Origin: Erythrobacter colymbi
GTDB lineage: Bacteria; Pseudomonadota; Alphaproteobacteria; Sphingomonadales; Sphingomonadaceae
Length of the DNA stretch: 64,000 nucleotides
Assembly: GCF_002155685.1 (NCBI RefSeq)
Contig: NZ_MUYK01000004.1
Location: forward strand, 186,001 to 250,000
Reading direction: 5' to 3'
The translations under genes were made by a program, and so were the position numbers. The notes under the pieces are model-generated. The model saw only the letters and a program-made list of their open reading frames with translations. It made no database searches and was not told the DNA's origin. The first letter of the stretch is position 1. Each line of letters opens with the position of its first letter. Positions 1 through 8,943 of this stretch are shown piece after piece.

Positions 1-161
1 AGGACGTGAACCTCCAGGTTCCGCTGGTCGTGCGCCTCGAAGGCACCAACGTGGCCGAAGGCAAGGCGATCCTCGCCAACTCGGGCCTCGCGATCGTCCC
101 CGCCGACAACCTCGGCGATGCGGCGAAGAAGATCGTCGCGGAAGTGAAGAAGGCCGCCTGA
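1..161 (+). CDS. sucC: Succinate–CoA ligase (ADP-forming) beta subunit, C-terminal end (partial)
   Basis: Only the last 52 codons are in the window. The reading frame enters at base 3 and ends at TGA 159–161. The visible residues [11 protein letters not shown], then [11 protein letters not shown] and a Lys-rich end, match the C-terminal CoA-ligase domain of SucC, the TCA-cycle enzyme that interconverts succinyl-CoA and succinate with ATP formation. In alphaproteobacteria sucC often lies beside sucD, but here etfBA follows after about 160 bases, so this is a different neighbourhood. The identification rests on a short fragment, although the VVRLEGTN segment is distinctive. Confidence 0.85.
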   Translation, partial: DVNLQVPLVVRLEGTNVAEGKAILANSGLAIVPADNLGDAAKKIVAEVKKAA

Positions 162-233
162 GACGGCGTGAATACATCCCGGGCGGGGCTGGTCTCGTAT
201 CACCCTCGCCCGGCCAAAACTGCGGCTCGCCTC

Positions 234-258
234 GCTTGACGTTTACGTAAACGCAAGC
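234..258. promoter_or_regulatory. Palindromic operator (LiuR/MerR-like) in the etfBA promoter
   Basis: Bases 240–253 form a perfect 14-bp palindrome, CGTTTACGTAAACG. It is flanked by a further inverted pair, GCTTG at 234–238 and CAAGC at 254–258, offset by one base. A -35-like TTGACG (236–241) overlaps the left side, and a weak -10 (TAGGCG, 259–264) follows after 17 bases. The core resembles the TTTACGTAAACG sites described for LiuR, a MerR-family regulator of branched-chain amino acid and fatty acid degradation, whose regulons often include etfBA. No such regulator is encoded in the window, so the assignment to LiuR is inference. Confidence 0.6.
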
Positions 259-319
259 TAGGCGGGCGGCCAAAGGCGCTGTCAGGCGTCACGTGATTCT
301 TTGAGAGGAAGGACAAGCC

Positions 320-1066
320 ATGAAGATCCTCGTCCCCGTCAAGCGGGTGATCGATTACAACGTCAAGCCGCGGGTCAAGGCCGACGGCACCGGCGTCGAC
401 CTCGCCAACGTCAAGATGAGCATGAACCCGTTCGACGAGATCGCGGTCGAGGAAGCCATCCGCCTCAAGGAAAAGGGCGCAGGCACCGAGATCGTGGCTG
501 TCTCCATCGGCCCGGCCAAGGCGCAGGAAACCCTGCGCACCGCGCTCGCCATGGGTGCCGACCGCGCGATCCTCGTCGAGACCGAAGAGGAAGTCGAGCC
601 GCTGGCAGTCGCCAAGATTTTGAAGGCTATCGCTGACGAAGAGCAGCCCGGCCTCGTGATCTTGGGCAAGCAGTCGATCAGCGACGACAGCAACCAGACC
701 GGCCAGATGCTCGCCGCTCTCATGGGCCGTCCGCAGGGCACCTTCGCCAACACCGTCGAAGTCGACGGCGACAGCGTGGTCGTGAAGCGCGAAGTCGATG
801 GCGGTCTCCAGACCGTGAAGCTCGCCCTCCCCGCGATCGTCACCACCGACCTTCGCCTCAACGAGCCGCGCTATGCGTCGCTGCCGAACATCATGAAGGC
901 CAAGCAGAAGCCGCTCGCGACCAAGACCGCGGCCGATTACGGCGTCGACCTGACCCCGCGTCTCAAGACGCTCAAGGTCACCGAGCCCGCCGTGCGCCAG
1001 GCCGGCGTCAAAGTCGCCGACGTCGCCGAGCTGGTCGAGAAGATCAAGGCGCTCGGCATCGCCTGA
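320..1066 (+). CDS. etfB: Electron transfer flavoprotein, beta subunit
   Basis: EtfB (248 aa) pairs with EtfA to form the soluble FAD/AMP heterodimer that takes electrons from acyl-CoA and related dehydrogenases and passes them to ETF:ubiquinone oxidoreductase. The family signature is visible around residues 153–175 ([11 protein letters not shown] then LPAIVTTDL). The dehydrogenase recognition loop follows at about 185–197 ([14 protein letters not shown]), containing the conserved Leu. Length is normal for bacterial EtfB. A GAGGAAGG ribosome binding site sits about 9 bases before the ATG. etfA follows after 30 bases, so the two form an operon. The acyl-CoA dehydrogenase at 59354 in this window is a plausible electron donor. 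Confidence 0.97.
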   Translation: MKILVPVKRVIDYNVKPRVKADGTGVDLANVKMSMNPFDEIAVEEAIRLKEKGAGTEIVAVSIGPAKAQETLRTALAMGADRAILVETEEEVEPLAVAKILKAIADEEQPGLVILGKQSISDDSNQTGQMLAALMGRPQGTFANTVEVDGDSVVVKREVDGGLQTVKLALPAIVTTDLRLNEPRYASLPNIMKAKQKPLATKTAADYGVDLTPRLKTLKVTEPAVRQAGVKVADVAELVEKIKALGIA

Positions 1067-1096
1067 GCCCGCCACGGTATTTGAGAGGTTATTCCC

Positions 1097-2026
1097 ATGA
1101 AGACTCTGGTTCTCGTCGAACATGACAACACCAAGGTGCAGGATGCCACGCTGGCCGTGGTGACCGCCGCATCGAAGCTGGGCGAAGTGCACCTGCTGGT
1201 CGCCGGCCACAATTGCGGTGCGGTTGCCGAGGCTGCCGCTAGAATCGCGGGCGTGGGCAAGGTCCACGTCGCGGATGACGCCGCCTATGCCAATGGCCTG
1301 GCCGAAAACGTCGCCCCGCTCGCCGCCGCGCTGATGGCCGATCACGACGCCTTCCTCGCGCCGGCCACCACGCAGGGCAAGAACGTCGCCCCGCGCGTCG
1401 CTGCGCACCTCGACGTGATGCAGATCAGCGAGATCCTGTCGGTCGAAGGCCCCAAGACCTTCACCCGCCCGATCTACGCCGGCAACGCCATCGCTACCGT
1501 CGAATCGACCGATGCCAAGCTGGTCATCACCGTGCGCGGCACCGCCTTCGAAAAGGCGGCGACCGAGGGTGGTTCGGGCACTATCGAGGCCGTCAGCGGC
1601 CCGGGTGACGCCGGCACCTCGAGCTTCGTCAGCTCGGAAATCGCCAAGAGCGAGCGTCCGGAACTGACCAGCGCCAAGGTGATCGTCTCGGGCGGCCGCG
1701 CGCTCAAGGACGCGGAAACCTTCGAGGCGACAATCACGCCGCTCGCCGACAAGCTCGGCGCCGCCATCGGCGCGAGCCGCGCTGCGGTCGATGCGGGCTA
1801 TGTCCCCAACGACTACCAGGTCGGCCAGACCGGCAAGATCGTCGCGCCGGAAGTCTACTTCGCCATCGGCATCTCGGGCGCGATCCAGCACCTTGCCGGG
1901 ATGAAGGACTCCAAGGTCATCATCGCCATCAACAAGGACGAGGACGCCCCGATCTTCCAGGTCGCCGACGTGGGCCTCGTGACCGACCTGTTCACCGCGG
2001 TGCCGGAGCTGACTGCCGCACTTTAA
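1097..2026 (+). CDS. etfA: Electron transfer flavoprotein, alpha subunit
   Basis: EtfA (309 aa) carries the FAD of the electron transfer flavoprotein. The C-terminal FAD-binding domain shows the family signature near residues 253–270 ([16 protein letters not shown]), followed by the [14 protein letters not shown] strand. The N-terminal Rossmann-like half is complete. It lies 30 bases after etfB with its own ribosome binding site (TTGAGAGG) and ends just before a strong hairpin terminator at 2061–2097, which closes the operon. Function and start are secure. Confidence 0.97.
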   Translation: MKTLVLVEHDNTKVQDATLAVVTAASKLGEVHLLVAGHNCGAVAEAAARIAGVGKVHVADDAAYANGLAENVAPLAAALMADHDAFLAPATTQGKNVAPRVAAHLDVMQISEILSVEGPKTFTRPIYAGNAIATVESTDAKLVITVRGTAFEKAATEGGSGTIEAVSGPGDAGTSSFVSSEIAKSERPELTSAKVIVSGGRALKDAETFEATITPLADKLGAAIGASRAAVDAGYVPNDYQVGQTGKIVAPEVYFAIGISGAIQHLAGMKDSKVIIAINKDEDAPIFQVADVGLVTDLFTAVPELTAAL

Positions 2027-2060
2027 GCGGTTCATCGCAAAGGTCTTTATCTTGAAAAGA

Positions 2061-2097
2061 ACCTCCGGCAGTCTGGCATGACTGTCGGAGGTTTTTT
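2061..2097 (+). terminator. Rho-independent terminator after etfA, overlapping the next gene's ribosome binding site
   Basis: A 12-bp stem (2061–2072 paired with 2081–2092, one G·T) with an 8-base loop is followed directly by T 2092–2097. The 3' arm contains CGGAGG (2086–2091), which is also the only good ribosome binding site for the secreted protein starting at 2099. Terminator and translation start therefore share sequence. Confidence 0.85.
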
Positions 2098-2098
2098 C

Positions 2099-2977
2099 AT
2101 GCGTCGCACCCTTATTGCCCTGTTTGCCACCCTCGCCGCCACCCCTGCCCTCGCCGCGCCGGAGACCGTCGCCATGCCCGCAGGGCCGTGGGAAGCCTCC
2201 TTCGAAGGGGGCATCTGCCGGATGCAACGCGCCTTCGAGGCGGGCGGCCAGCCGCATCTCCTGATCCTCGAACAGAACGCCCCGGGCCGCGCGGTCGGGA
2301 TTGCGCTGGCGGGCCCCTCGCTCGCCGGCCTCGACGAGGGCGCGCCGCTGCGCGTCACCCTCGCCGCGAGCGATGACGGGTTCGACAAGCAGGCGCGGAT
2401 CGAGCCTAACAACCGGTTCGGCCACGTCGCCGTGCTCAACGGGGTGTGGCTGGCCGACGGGGTCGATGCCGAGGGTAGCAATCGCAGCCGCATCGATACC
2501 GGCGCGGCGCAGTTCGTGGAGCGGATCGCGGTCTCGCAGGGCGGGAGGAGCGTCGCCTTCGCCACCGGATCGCTGACCGATGCCGCCGAGGCGCTCAACG
2601 GATGCACCGCGCAGATCCTGCGCAGCTGGGGCCTCGATCCCGCGCAGCAATATGGCTTGCAGCAAGCCGCGCAGCCTGCCGAGCCCGCGAAGCTCACCAA
2701 GGAAATGCGGGAAGCCTACCCGCGCGGTGCAGCACGCGGGCTTCGCAGCGGCCCGCTCGAAGTGGTGGCGCTGGTCGACGAGAAGGGGACCGCGACCGCG
2801 TGCAAGGTCGTTGCCGTTTCGCCCTGGTCCGATCTCGACGCGGCGACCTGCGAAGCGCTTACCAAGGCGCGATACACCCCCGCGCGCGATGCCGAGGGCC
2901 GCGCAGTCGCCTCGTTCTGGACGACGCGGGTGAACTTCTTCGCCACCGAATACGAGAAAGAAACACGGCGGCCCTAG
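2099..2977 (+). CDS. Secreted protein with TonB C-terminal-like domain (paralogue 1)
   Basis: A 292-residue protein of unknown specific function. The start at 2099 is preferred over an in-frame ATG at 2078 because it gives a clean signal peptide (MRRTLIALFATLAATPALA) and a GGAGG site 7 bases upstream, while the ATG at 2078 lies in the terminator loop. The C-terminal ~75 residues (EVVALVDEKGTATACKVV, later TPARDAEGRAV) resemble the TonB_C fold seen in energy-transducer-like periplasmic proteins. No membrane anchor other than the signal peptide is apparent. The next gene is a paralogue: both carry QRAFEA, an APGR segment and the motif WGLDPAQ. Likely periplasmic; substrate unknown. Confidence 0.75.
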   Translation: MRRTLIALFATLAATPALAAPETVAMPAGPWEASFEGGICRMQRAFEAGGQPHLLILEQNAPGRAVGIALAGPSLAGLDEGAPLRVTLAASDDGFDKQARIEPNNRFGHVAVLNGVWLADGVDAEGSNRSRIDTGAAQFVERIAVSQGGRSVAFATGSLTDAAEALNGCTAQILRSWGLDPAQQYGLQQAAQPAEPAKLTKEMREAYPRGAARGLRSGPLEVVALVDEKGTATACKVVAVSPWSDLDAATCEALTKARYTPARDAEGRAVASFWTTRVNFFATEYEKETRRP

Positions 2978-3059
2978 GCGGGCCCGTCGCAGCGCGGGAG
3001 CGTAAAAGGCTTTATTCTCGGGCGAATATCCGTCACGCTGGCGCGACGGAGACCTGCCC

Positions 3060-3971
3060 ATGCCGACAATCCTGCCACGCCCTGCCGCCTGCGCCCATGC
3101 CCTCGCGGCTGTCGCGCTGATTGGGGCGGGGCTCCCGCTCCATGCCGAGGAGCAGGCCCCGCCCGAGCCGGTGCGCATCGTTCCGGCCGGGAAGTGGAAC
3201 ATCGACTATGGCGTGTCCGACTGCCTGATGCAGCGCGCCTTCGAGGCCGACGGCAAGCGCTACCTCGTCAGCATCTCGCAGAGCGCGCCGGGGCGGACCT
3301 TCGGCCTCAAGCTCGCCGGCCCCGAGATCAGCCGCACCCTGGGCGCGAAGGAGCTGTCGCTGGCGCTTTCGGACAGCGGGCCGGCGGTGGTCGAGGGTTC
3401 GGTCATGTCGGCCAAGATGCCCGAGTATGGCGCCGCGCTGATCTTCACCGGAGTATCACTCGAGCCTCGCCCGCCCGCGGACGCGCCGCCGGTGCCGCGC
3501 AGCGCCGGGATCGATCCGGCCACCGCCGCCACGGCCAACCGCATCGCGCTCGATCTGGGCAAGGGCAAGCCGGGGATCCGCTTCGAGACCGGCGCGCTCA
3601 AATCGGTGTTCGCCGCGCTCAACACCTGCACCGATGATCTGCTGACCCAGTGGGGGCTCGATCCCGCGCAGCACCGCGCCTATGTGGAGCCGGTGTTCCG
3701 CAACGCGATGGAACTCGCGATCCATCTGCAGAAGAACTACCCCCGCGATGCGGCGGTGAACCGCGAGAGCGGAGTCTTCAGCTTCCGCCTGATCATCGAG
3801 GCCGACGGGACGATCTCGGACTGCCAGATCGAGGCGCTGACCAAGGTCAACGATCTCGATCCGCGCTGCCGCGAGGTGATCCGCATCGCGAAGTTCGATC
3901 CGGCGCGCGATGCGGCGGGCCAGCCGATGCGCTCGTTCTATGCCACAACGGTGACCTACACCACGCCCTGA
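3060..3971 (+). CDS. Secreted protein with TonB C-terminal-like domain (paralogue 2)
   Basis: A 303-residue paralogue of the preceding gene, 82 bases downstream. It has a signal peptide of about 30 residues ending near LPLHAEE. Shared landmarks are MQRAFEADGK, SAPGRTFGLKLAGPE, QWGLDPAQH and a TonB_C-like tail (FRLIIEADGTISDCQIEAL then FDPARDAAGQPM). A GGAG site lies shortly upstream of the ATG. The central region is longer and Pro-rich compared with paralogue 1, so the pair has diverged. A periplasmic or envelope role is likely, with no known partner. The gene converges on the DUF445 gene, leaving 8 bases between stops. Confidence 0.75.
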   Translation: MPTILPRPAACAHALAAVALIGAGLPLHAEEQAPPEPVRIVPAGKWNIDYGVSDCLMQRAFEADGKRYLVSISQSAPGRTFGLKLAGPEISRTLGAKELSLALSDSGPAVVEGSVMSAKMPEYGAALIFTGVSLEPRPPADAPPVPRSAGIDPATAATANRIALDLGKGKPGIRFETGALKSVFAALNTCTDDLLTQWGLDPAQHRAYVEPVFRNAMELAIHLQKNYPRDAAVNRESGVFSFRLIIEADGTISDCQIEALTKVNDLDPRCREVIRIAKFDPARDAAGQPMRSFYATTVTYTTP

Positions 3972-3979
3972 GGCGCGCG

Positions 3980-5272
3980 CTAGAGCACCGTCGTGATGAA
4001 GTGCAGCGTCATGCCCACGAGCCCGCCCACCAGCGTGCCGTTGATGCGGATGAACTGGAGGTCGCGGCCCACCGCACCCTCGACCCGGTCGGTGATGGTG
4101 CGCGCGTCCCAGCGCTTGACCGTCTCGGACACCAGCCGGACGATCTGGTCGCCGTAGCGGGTGGCAACGCCCACCATCGTTCGGCGGGCGAAGCGGTTGA
4201 TCTGGTGCTGCAGGCGCTCGTCCGCCTGAAGCGCCTGGCCGAGTTCGGCGAGCATGTTGCGCATTTCCTCGCCCATCCCGCTCTCGGGATCGCGCGCGCG
4301 GCGGATCAGCGACTGGCGGATGCGTTCCCACACCCCCGTCCACCACACCGCGACGGCGGGATTGGCGATCAGGTCGCGCTTCATCTCCTCGACCTTGGCG
4401 CGGGTGTCGGGATCGTGCTGCAGGTCCTGCCCGAGCTTGGCCAGCCCCTCCTCGATCTTGCCGCGCAAGGGGTGGTCGGGGTTCACCAGCACCTCGGCGA
4501 GCAGCTTGTAGAGCCCGTCGAGCACGCTGGAGGAGATGGTCCTGTCGATCCCCGCCCAGCGCAGCACGCCCGCGACGCGCTGGTGGATGATCTCGCGCAG
4601 GGTATCCTCGTTGTCCTCGATGGTGAGGCCCGCCCAGCGCACGAAGCCGTCGATCAGCGGCTGGTGGCGCTTGTCGGCCATCGTGGTCTCGATCATCCGG
4701 CCGGCGAGCGGGGCGATGTCGAGCTTGGCGAGCTGGCCGGCAAGGCCGCTGCGCACCTGATTGCCGAGCCGGTCGGGATCGAGGCTTTCGAGCACCTCGG
4801 CGAGCATCTCGGCCGCACCCGAGGTGATGCGCGAGCGATCGTCCACGCCTCCGCGCTCCGGAGAGGCGGCGAGAAACTCGCCCGCCGCCTTGGCGATGTT
4901 CATCCCCGCCATGCGCCGCGCGACGACCGCGGGGGTGAGGAAGTTCTCGCGCAGGAAGGCCGCCATCGTATCGGCGATGCGGTCCTTGTTCTCGGGGATG
5001 ATCGCGGTGTGCGGGATCGGCAGGCCGAGGGGGTGGCGGAACAGCGCGGTCACCGCGAACCAGTCGGCAAGGCCGCCCACCATCGCCGCTTCGGCGAAGG
5101 CGTGGATGTAGCCCCAGGCGGGATGACCGGTGGTGGCAAGACCGTGGGTGGCGATGAACAGCACCGCCATCGCGGCCAGCATCCCGGTCGCCGTCCAGCG
5201 CATCCGCTTGGCACGGTCCACGGTCAGCGGCTGGCCGCCGAAGGTGAGAGGCCTCAGAGAACGCGTCGCCAT
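3980..5272 (-). CDS. DUF445 (YjiN-like) membrane-anchored protein
   Basis: A 430-residue DUF445 family protein. An N-terminal hydrophobic segment at about residues 27–45 (MLAAMAVLFIATHGL) is followed by the family hallmark GGLADWFAVTALFRHPLGLPIPHTAII. A long helical middle region leads to a C-terminal hydrophobic stretch near 408–428. E. coli YjiN belongs to the same family and its biochemical function is not established. The gene follows the RND transporter on the same strand after 59 bases that hold a hairpin but no T-tract, so partial co-transcription is possible. Confidence 0.85.
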   Translation of the reverse strand: MATRSLRPLTFGGQPLTVDRAKRMRWTATGMLAAMAVLFIATHGLATTGHPAWGYIHAFAEAAMVGGLADWFAVTALFRHPLGLPIPHTAIIPENKDRIADTMAAFLRENFLTPAVVARRMAGMNIAKAAGEFLAASPERGGVDDRSRITSGAAEMLAEVLESLDPDRLGNQVRSGLAGQLAKLDIAPLAGRMIETTMADKRHQPLIDGFVRWAGLTIEDNEDTLREIIHQRVAGVLRWAGIDRTISSSVLDGLYKLLAEVLVNPDHPLRGKIEEGLAKLGQDLQHDPDTRAKVEEMKRDLIANPAVAVWWTGVWERIRQSLIRRARDPESGMGEEMRNMLAELGQALQADERLQHQINRFARRTMVGVATRYGDQIVRLVSETVKRWDARTITDRVEGAVGRDLQFIRINGTLVGGLVGMTLHFITTVL

Positions 5273-5292
5273 GTCAGAACCCTAGACCGCTT

Positions 5293-5331
5293 CCGGCCCG
5301 TCCGTCACCCCGTTTCGGGCCGGGCGGACGG
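5293..5331 (-). repeat. Nested inverted repeats between the RND transporter and DUF445 genes
   Basis: CCGGCCCG (5293–5300) pairs with CGGGCCGG (5316–5323). An alternative pairing is CCGTCCG (5298–5304) with CGGACGG (5325–5331). On the minus strand this forms a GC-rich hairpin right after the RND stop, without a U-run. It may attenuate readthrough or protect the upstream mRNA end. Confidence 0.4.
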
Positions 5332-8300
5332 TCACTCGGCCGGTTCGTGTCCTGCGGGCGGCAGCTTGGCGAGGCCCGGGAAGGGCAGATCGGGCTCGTT
5401 CGCACCGCTGACCGGGCGCTTGTCGTCGCCCGGCTTGTAGGTCAGCAGACGGCTGCGCATCCACGGCCCGACGCGCTTCTCGACCCCGTCGGCGAGGCTG
5501 AAGCCCGCCGGCACGATCAGCAGCGTCAGCAGGGTCGAGAGCACCAGCCCGCCCATCACCACGATGCCCATCGGCTGGCGCCACGCCCCGTCGCCCGAAA
5601 GCGACAGCGCCACCGGCACCATCCCCGCGCTCATCGCGACGGTGGTCATCACGATCGGCTGCGCGCGCTTGTGGCCCGCATCCATGATCGCATCGAGCTT
5701 GCCCACGCCCTTGTTCATCTCCTCGATCGCGAAGTCGATCAGCAGGATCGAGTTCTTCGAGACGATGCCGAGCAGCAGCAGCACGCCGATATAGACCGGC
5801 ATGGATTGCGGCGCGCCGATCAGCCAGATCAGCAGAATGCCCCCGAGCGGCGCGAGCGCGAGCGAGGTCATGTTGACCAGCGGGCTCATCAAGCGCTTGT
5901 AGAGCAGCACCAGCACCGCAAACACCAGCAGCACGCCGGCGATGATCGCGATGATCAGGTTCTGGATCAGTTCGGCCTGCCACTGCTCCTCGCCCACCAC
6001 GTCGCGGATCACGCCGACGGGGAGGTTCTTGAGCACCGGCAGGGCATCGATCTGCGCCTGCGCCTCGCCCTTGAGCACGCCTGCGGCAAGGTCCGCGCCA
6101 ACCAGCACGCGGCGGTTCTGGTTGTAGCGCTGGATCGCGGTCGGGCCGGAGCCGAAGGTGATGTCGGCAACCCGGCTCAGGGGAACCGTGCCCCCGCCCG
6201 TCAGCTGCACCGGCAGGTTCTCGATGGTGCGGAAATCGGTGCGCGATTCCTGCGACAGGCGCACCACGATCGGGATCTGGCGGTCCGAGAGCGAGAAGCG
6301 CGCGGCGTTCTGTTCGATCTCGCCCAGCGTGGCGATGCGGATCGTCTGCGACAGGGCGGCGGTGGTCACGCCCAGTTCGGCGGCGATCTTGCTGCGCGGG
6401 GTAATGATGATCTCGGGCCGGTTGAGGTCGGCGCTGATGCGCGGGGCGACGAGGGTCTTGAGGCCCTTCATCTCCTCGACCAGCTCGGCCGCGGTCTTCT
6501 CCAGCAGCACCGGATCGCTGCCCGCGAGCATCACGGTCATGTCGCGGCCCGAACCGAAGCCGCCGGACTGCGACTTGAAGCGCACGCGGGCATCGGGGAA
6601 GGCGGCAAGCACGGGGGCGAGCTCGCGCTCGAACTCGACCGAGGTGCGCGCGCGGTCATCCTTGAGCTTGACGAAGATCGACGAGGCATCGCCCAGCCGG
6701 ATGCGTTCGAGCATCCGCTCGACCTCGGGCTCCTGCCGCAGCCGGTCGGCGACGCTGTTCACGACACGCTTGGTGTCCGCCAGCGTGGTGCCGGGAACGA
6801 GCTCGATCGCGACTTCGCTGTTCTCGTCGTCGATGGTCGGCTGGAACTGGCCGGGCACCTGCCCGAACAGCACGATCGTGATCAGCAGCGAGAACCAGCC
6901 GATCGCGACCATCCACACGCGGTGGTCGTAGAAGCGCGCGGTCATCCAGCGCACCCCGCGGGCAAAGCCGCTGTCGCCCGAGGCAGGTGCCTCGATCGCC
7001 TTGAACAGAAGGAAGGCCGACATGAAGGAAGCGATCGAGATGAACAGCACCAGCGCCACTTCGAACACCTTGGCGACGAGCATGTGCAGCGTGGTGTTGC
7101 TGTCGGCCGAAACCGCGGTGGCGATGGCCTTGTGCACCTCGAGCCCGAGCAGGCCCTTCCACGCGCCGCCGCTGAAAGCGCCATTGGCGAGCGCGAACAT
7201 GCTCACCAGCGAGATCGCCAGCAGCAGGATGATGGTCAGCAGCAGGCCGAGCACATAGATCGCGCGGTTGCGCGGGCTGGTGATCCCGGCGCGGCGCGCG
7301 GCCATGCGGCCGGTGTCGAGCGTCCAGGCGAGGACGTTCATGTAACGGTCGAGCATCGGGCCGCCGCCGTGCTCGGCATGGCCCTTCGCCTTGAGGAAAT
7401 AGGCCGCCATCAGCGGCGTGATCATGCGCGCGACGGCGAGCGACATCAGCACCGCGACCACCACGGTAATCCCGAAGTTCTTGAAGAACTGGCCCGCGAT
7501 GCCCGGCATCAGGCCCACGGGGAGGAACACCGCGACGATGCAGAAGCTGGTCGCCACCACCGGCAGGCCGATCTCGTCCGCGGCGTCGATCGAGGCCTGA
7601 TAGGCGGTCTTGCCCATGCGCATGTGGCGCACGATGTTCTCGATCTCCACGATCGCATCATCGACCAGCACGCCCGCCACCAGTGCGAGGGCGAGCAGCG
7701 AGAGGAAGTTCAGGTTGAACCCGAGCAGGTCCATGAACCAGAAGGTCGGGATCGCCGAGAGCGGGATCGCCACCGCGGAAATCGCGGTCGCGCGCCAGTC
7801 GCGCAGGAAGATGAACACCACGACCACCGCGAGCACCGCGCCTTCGACCAGCGCCCACATCGAGGACTTGTACTGGCTGCGGGTGTAGGTGGTGTTGGTG
7901 GAGAGCTTGATGAACTTGATGCCGGGGTTCTCGGCCTCGATCTTGTCCATCTCCTCGAGCGCCGCGTCATAGACCGTGAGGTCCGAAGCCCCCCGCGCGC
8001 GGCTCATGGCGAAGTTGACGACTTCCTTGCCGCCCACTTCGCTGATCGAGGTGCGCTCGGAATAGCCGTCCTTGACCGTGGCGATGTCGGCCAGGCGCAC
8101 GGTGCGCCCGCCGCCGAGCTGGATCTGGGTCTGCGAGAGCTGGAAGGCGGTGTCGGAGTTGCCGAGCACGCGCAGCGACTGGCGCGTCCCGCCGATTTCG
8201 GCAAGACCGCCCGCGGCGTTGAGGTTGCTCTGGCGCAGGACCGCGTTGATCTGCGAGGCGGTCACCCCGAAGGACTGCATCCGCGCCGGATCGAGGATCA

Positions 8301-8865
8301 CCTCGATCTGCCGGTCGACCCCGCCGAAGCGGCTGACCTCGGCCATGCCGGGCACCTTCAGAAGCCGCTTGGCGACCGTGTCGTCGATGAACCAGCTGAG
8401 CTGTTCGACGGTCATGTCGTCGGCCTCGACCGCGACGTAGCCGATCGGCTCGCCCACCACGTTGACCTTGCGCACCTGCGGCTCGAGGATGCCGTCGGGC
8501 AGGCTCCCGCGCACGCCGTCGATCGCGGTCTCGACCTCGTTCACCGCCTCGATGATGTTGGTGCCGATCTCGAACTCGACGAAGGTCTGCGAATTGCCCT
8601 CGCGCGCGGTCGACTGGAGCGACTCCACTCCGCTGATCGAACGCAGCGCGCTTTCGACGCGCTGGGTGATCTGGTTCTCGATCTCGGTCGGCGAGGCACC
8701 GGGCTGGGCGATGTTGACGATCACCGCCGGGAATTCGACATCCGGGTTGTTCGTCACGTCCATGCGCATGAACGAGACGATCCCGGCGACCAGCAGGCCG
8801 GTGAAGAACACCAGCGGGATCACCGGGTTGCGGATCGACCAGGCCGAGATGTCGCGAAGTGCCAT
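5332..8865 (-). CDS. RND multidrug efflux transporter permease (AcrB/HAE-1 type)
   Basis: An inner-membrane proton-driven efflux pump of 1177 residues. The N-terminus ([18 protein letters not shown]) and the porter-domain segment ([18 protein letters not shown]-like) are typical. The TM4 proton-relay pair is present near residue 400 ([14 protein letters not shown]). It is about 130 residues longer than ordinary AcrB. The excess maps to residues ~525–635, between TM6 and TM7, and contains two extra hydrophobic segments ([20 protein letters not shown] and a second around [19 protein letters not shown]). The membrane-fusion adaptor lies 78 bases upstream on the same strand. No outer-membrane channel or TetR regulator is adjacent. 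Substrates cannot be read from the sequence. Confidence 0.93.
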   Translation of the reverse strand: MALRDISAWSIRNPVIPLVFFTGLLVAGIVSFMRMDVTNNPDVEFPAVIVNIAQPGASPTEIENQITQRVESALRSISGVESLQSTAREGNSQTFVEFEIGTNIIEAVNEVETAIDGVRGSLPDGILEPQVRKVNVVGEPIGYVAVEADDMTVEQLSWFIDDTVAKRLLKVPGMAEVSRFGGVDRQIEVILDPARMQSFGVTASQINAVLRQSNLNAAGGLAEIGGTRQSLRVLGNSDTAFQLSQTQIQLGGGRTVRLADIATVKDGYSERTSISEVGGKEVVNFAMSRARGASDLTVYDAALEEMDKIEAENPGIKFIKLSTNTTYTRSQYKSSMWALVEGAVLAVVVVFIFLRDWRATAISAVAIPLSAIPTFWFMDLLGFNLNFLSLLALALVAGVLVDDAIVEIENIVRHMRMGKTAYQASIDAADEIGLPVVATSFCIVAVFLPVGLMPGIAGQFFKNFGITVVVAVLMSLAVARMITPLMAAYFLKAKGHAEHGGGPMLDRYMNVLAWTLDTGRMAARRAGITSPRNRAIYVLGLLLTIILLLAISLVSMFALANGAFSGGAWKGLLGLEVHKAIATAVSADSNTTLHMLVAKVFEVALVLFISIASFMSAFLLFKAIEAPASGDSGFARGVRWMTARFYDHRVWMVAIGWFSLLITIVLFGQVPGQFQPTIDDENSEVAIELVPGTTLADTKRVVNSVADRLRQEPEVERMLERIRLGDASSIFVKLKDDRARTSVEFERELAPVLAAFPDARVRFKSQSGGFGSGRDMTVMLAGSDPVLLEKTAAELVEEMKGLKTLVAPRISADLNRPEIIITPRSKIAAELGVTTAALSQTIRIATLGEIEQNAARFSLSDRQIPIVVRLSQESRTDFRTIENLPVQLTGGGTVPLSRVADITFGSGPTAIQRYNQNRRVLVGADLAAGVLKGEAQAQIDALPVLKNLPVGVIRDVVGEEQWQAELIQNLIIAIIAGVLLVFAVLVLLYKRLMSPLVNMTSLALAPLGGILLIWLIGAPQSMPVYIGVLLLLGIVSKNSILLIDFAIEEMNKGVGKLDAIMDAGHKRAQPIVMTTVAMSAGMVPVALSLSGDGAWRQPMGIVVMGGLVLSTLLTLLIVPAGFSLADGVEKRVGPWMRSRLLTYKPGDDKRPVSGANEPDLPFPGLAKLPPAGHEPAE

Positions 8866-8943
8866 GATTGTCCTGCCTGTTGTGCGCCGGTCGCGGCGTC
8901 TCCCCTGCCAGCTACGCCGCGCGGCGCGGCAGGGATGAACGCC

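Noticed and set aside
240-253. A parS or CtrA site in the etfBA promoter
   Set aside because: The palindrome lacks the TTTCACGTGAAA core of parS and the TTAA-N7-TTAA of CtrA; it fits a MerR-type operator better.
200-3202. A 1000-codon open frame on the minus strand opposite etfBA
   Set aside because: The etfB, etfA and paralogue proteins on the plus strand are clear. The antisense frame is open only because high-GC codon use removes stops; its translation shows no family motif.
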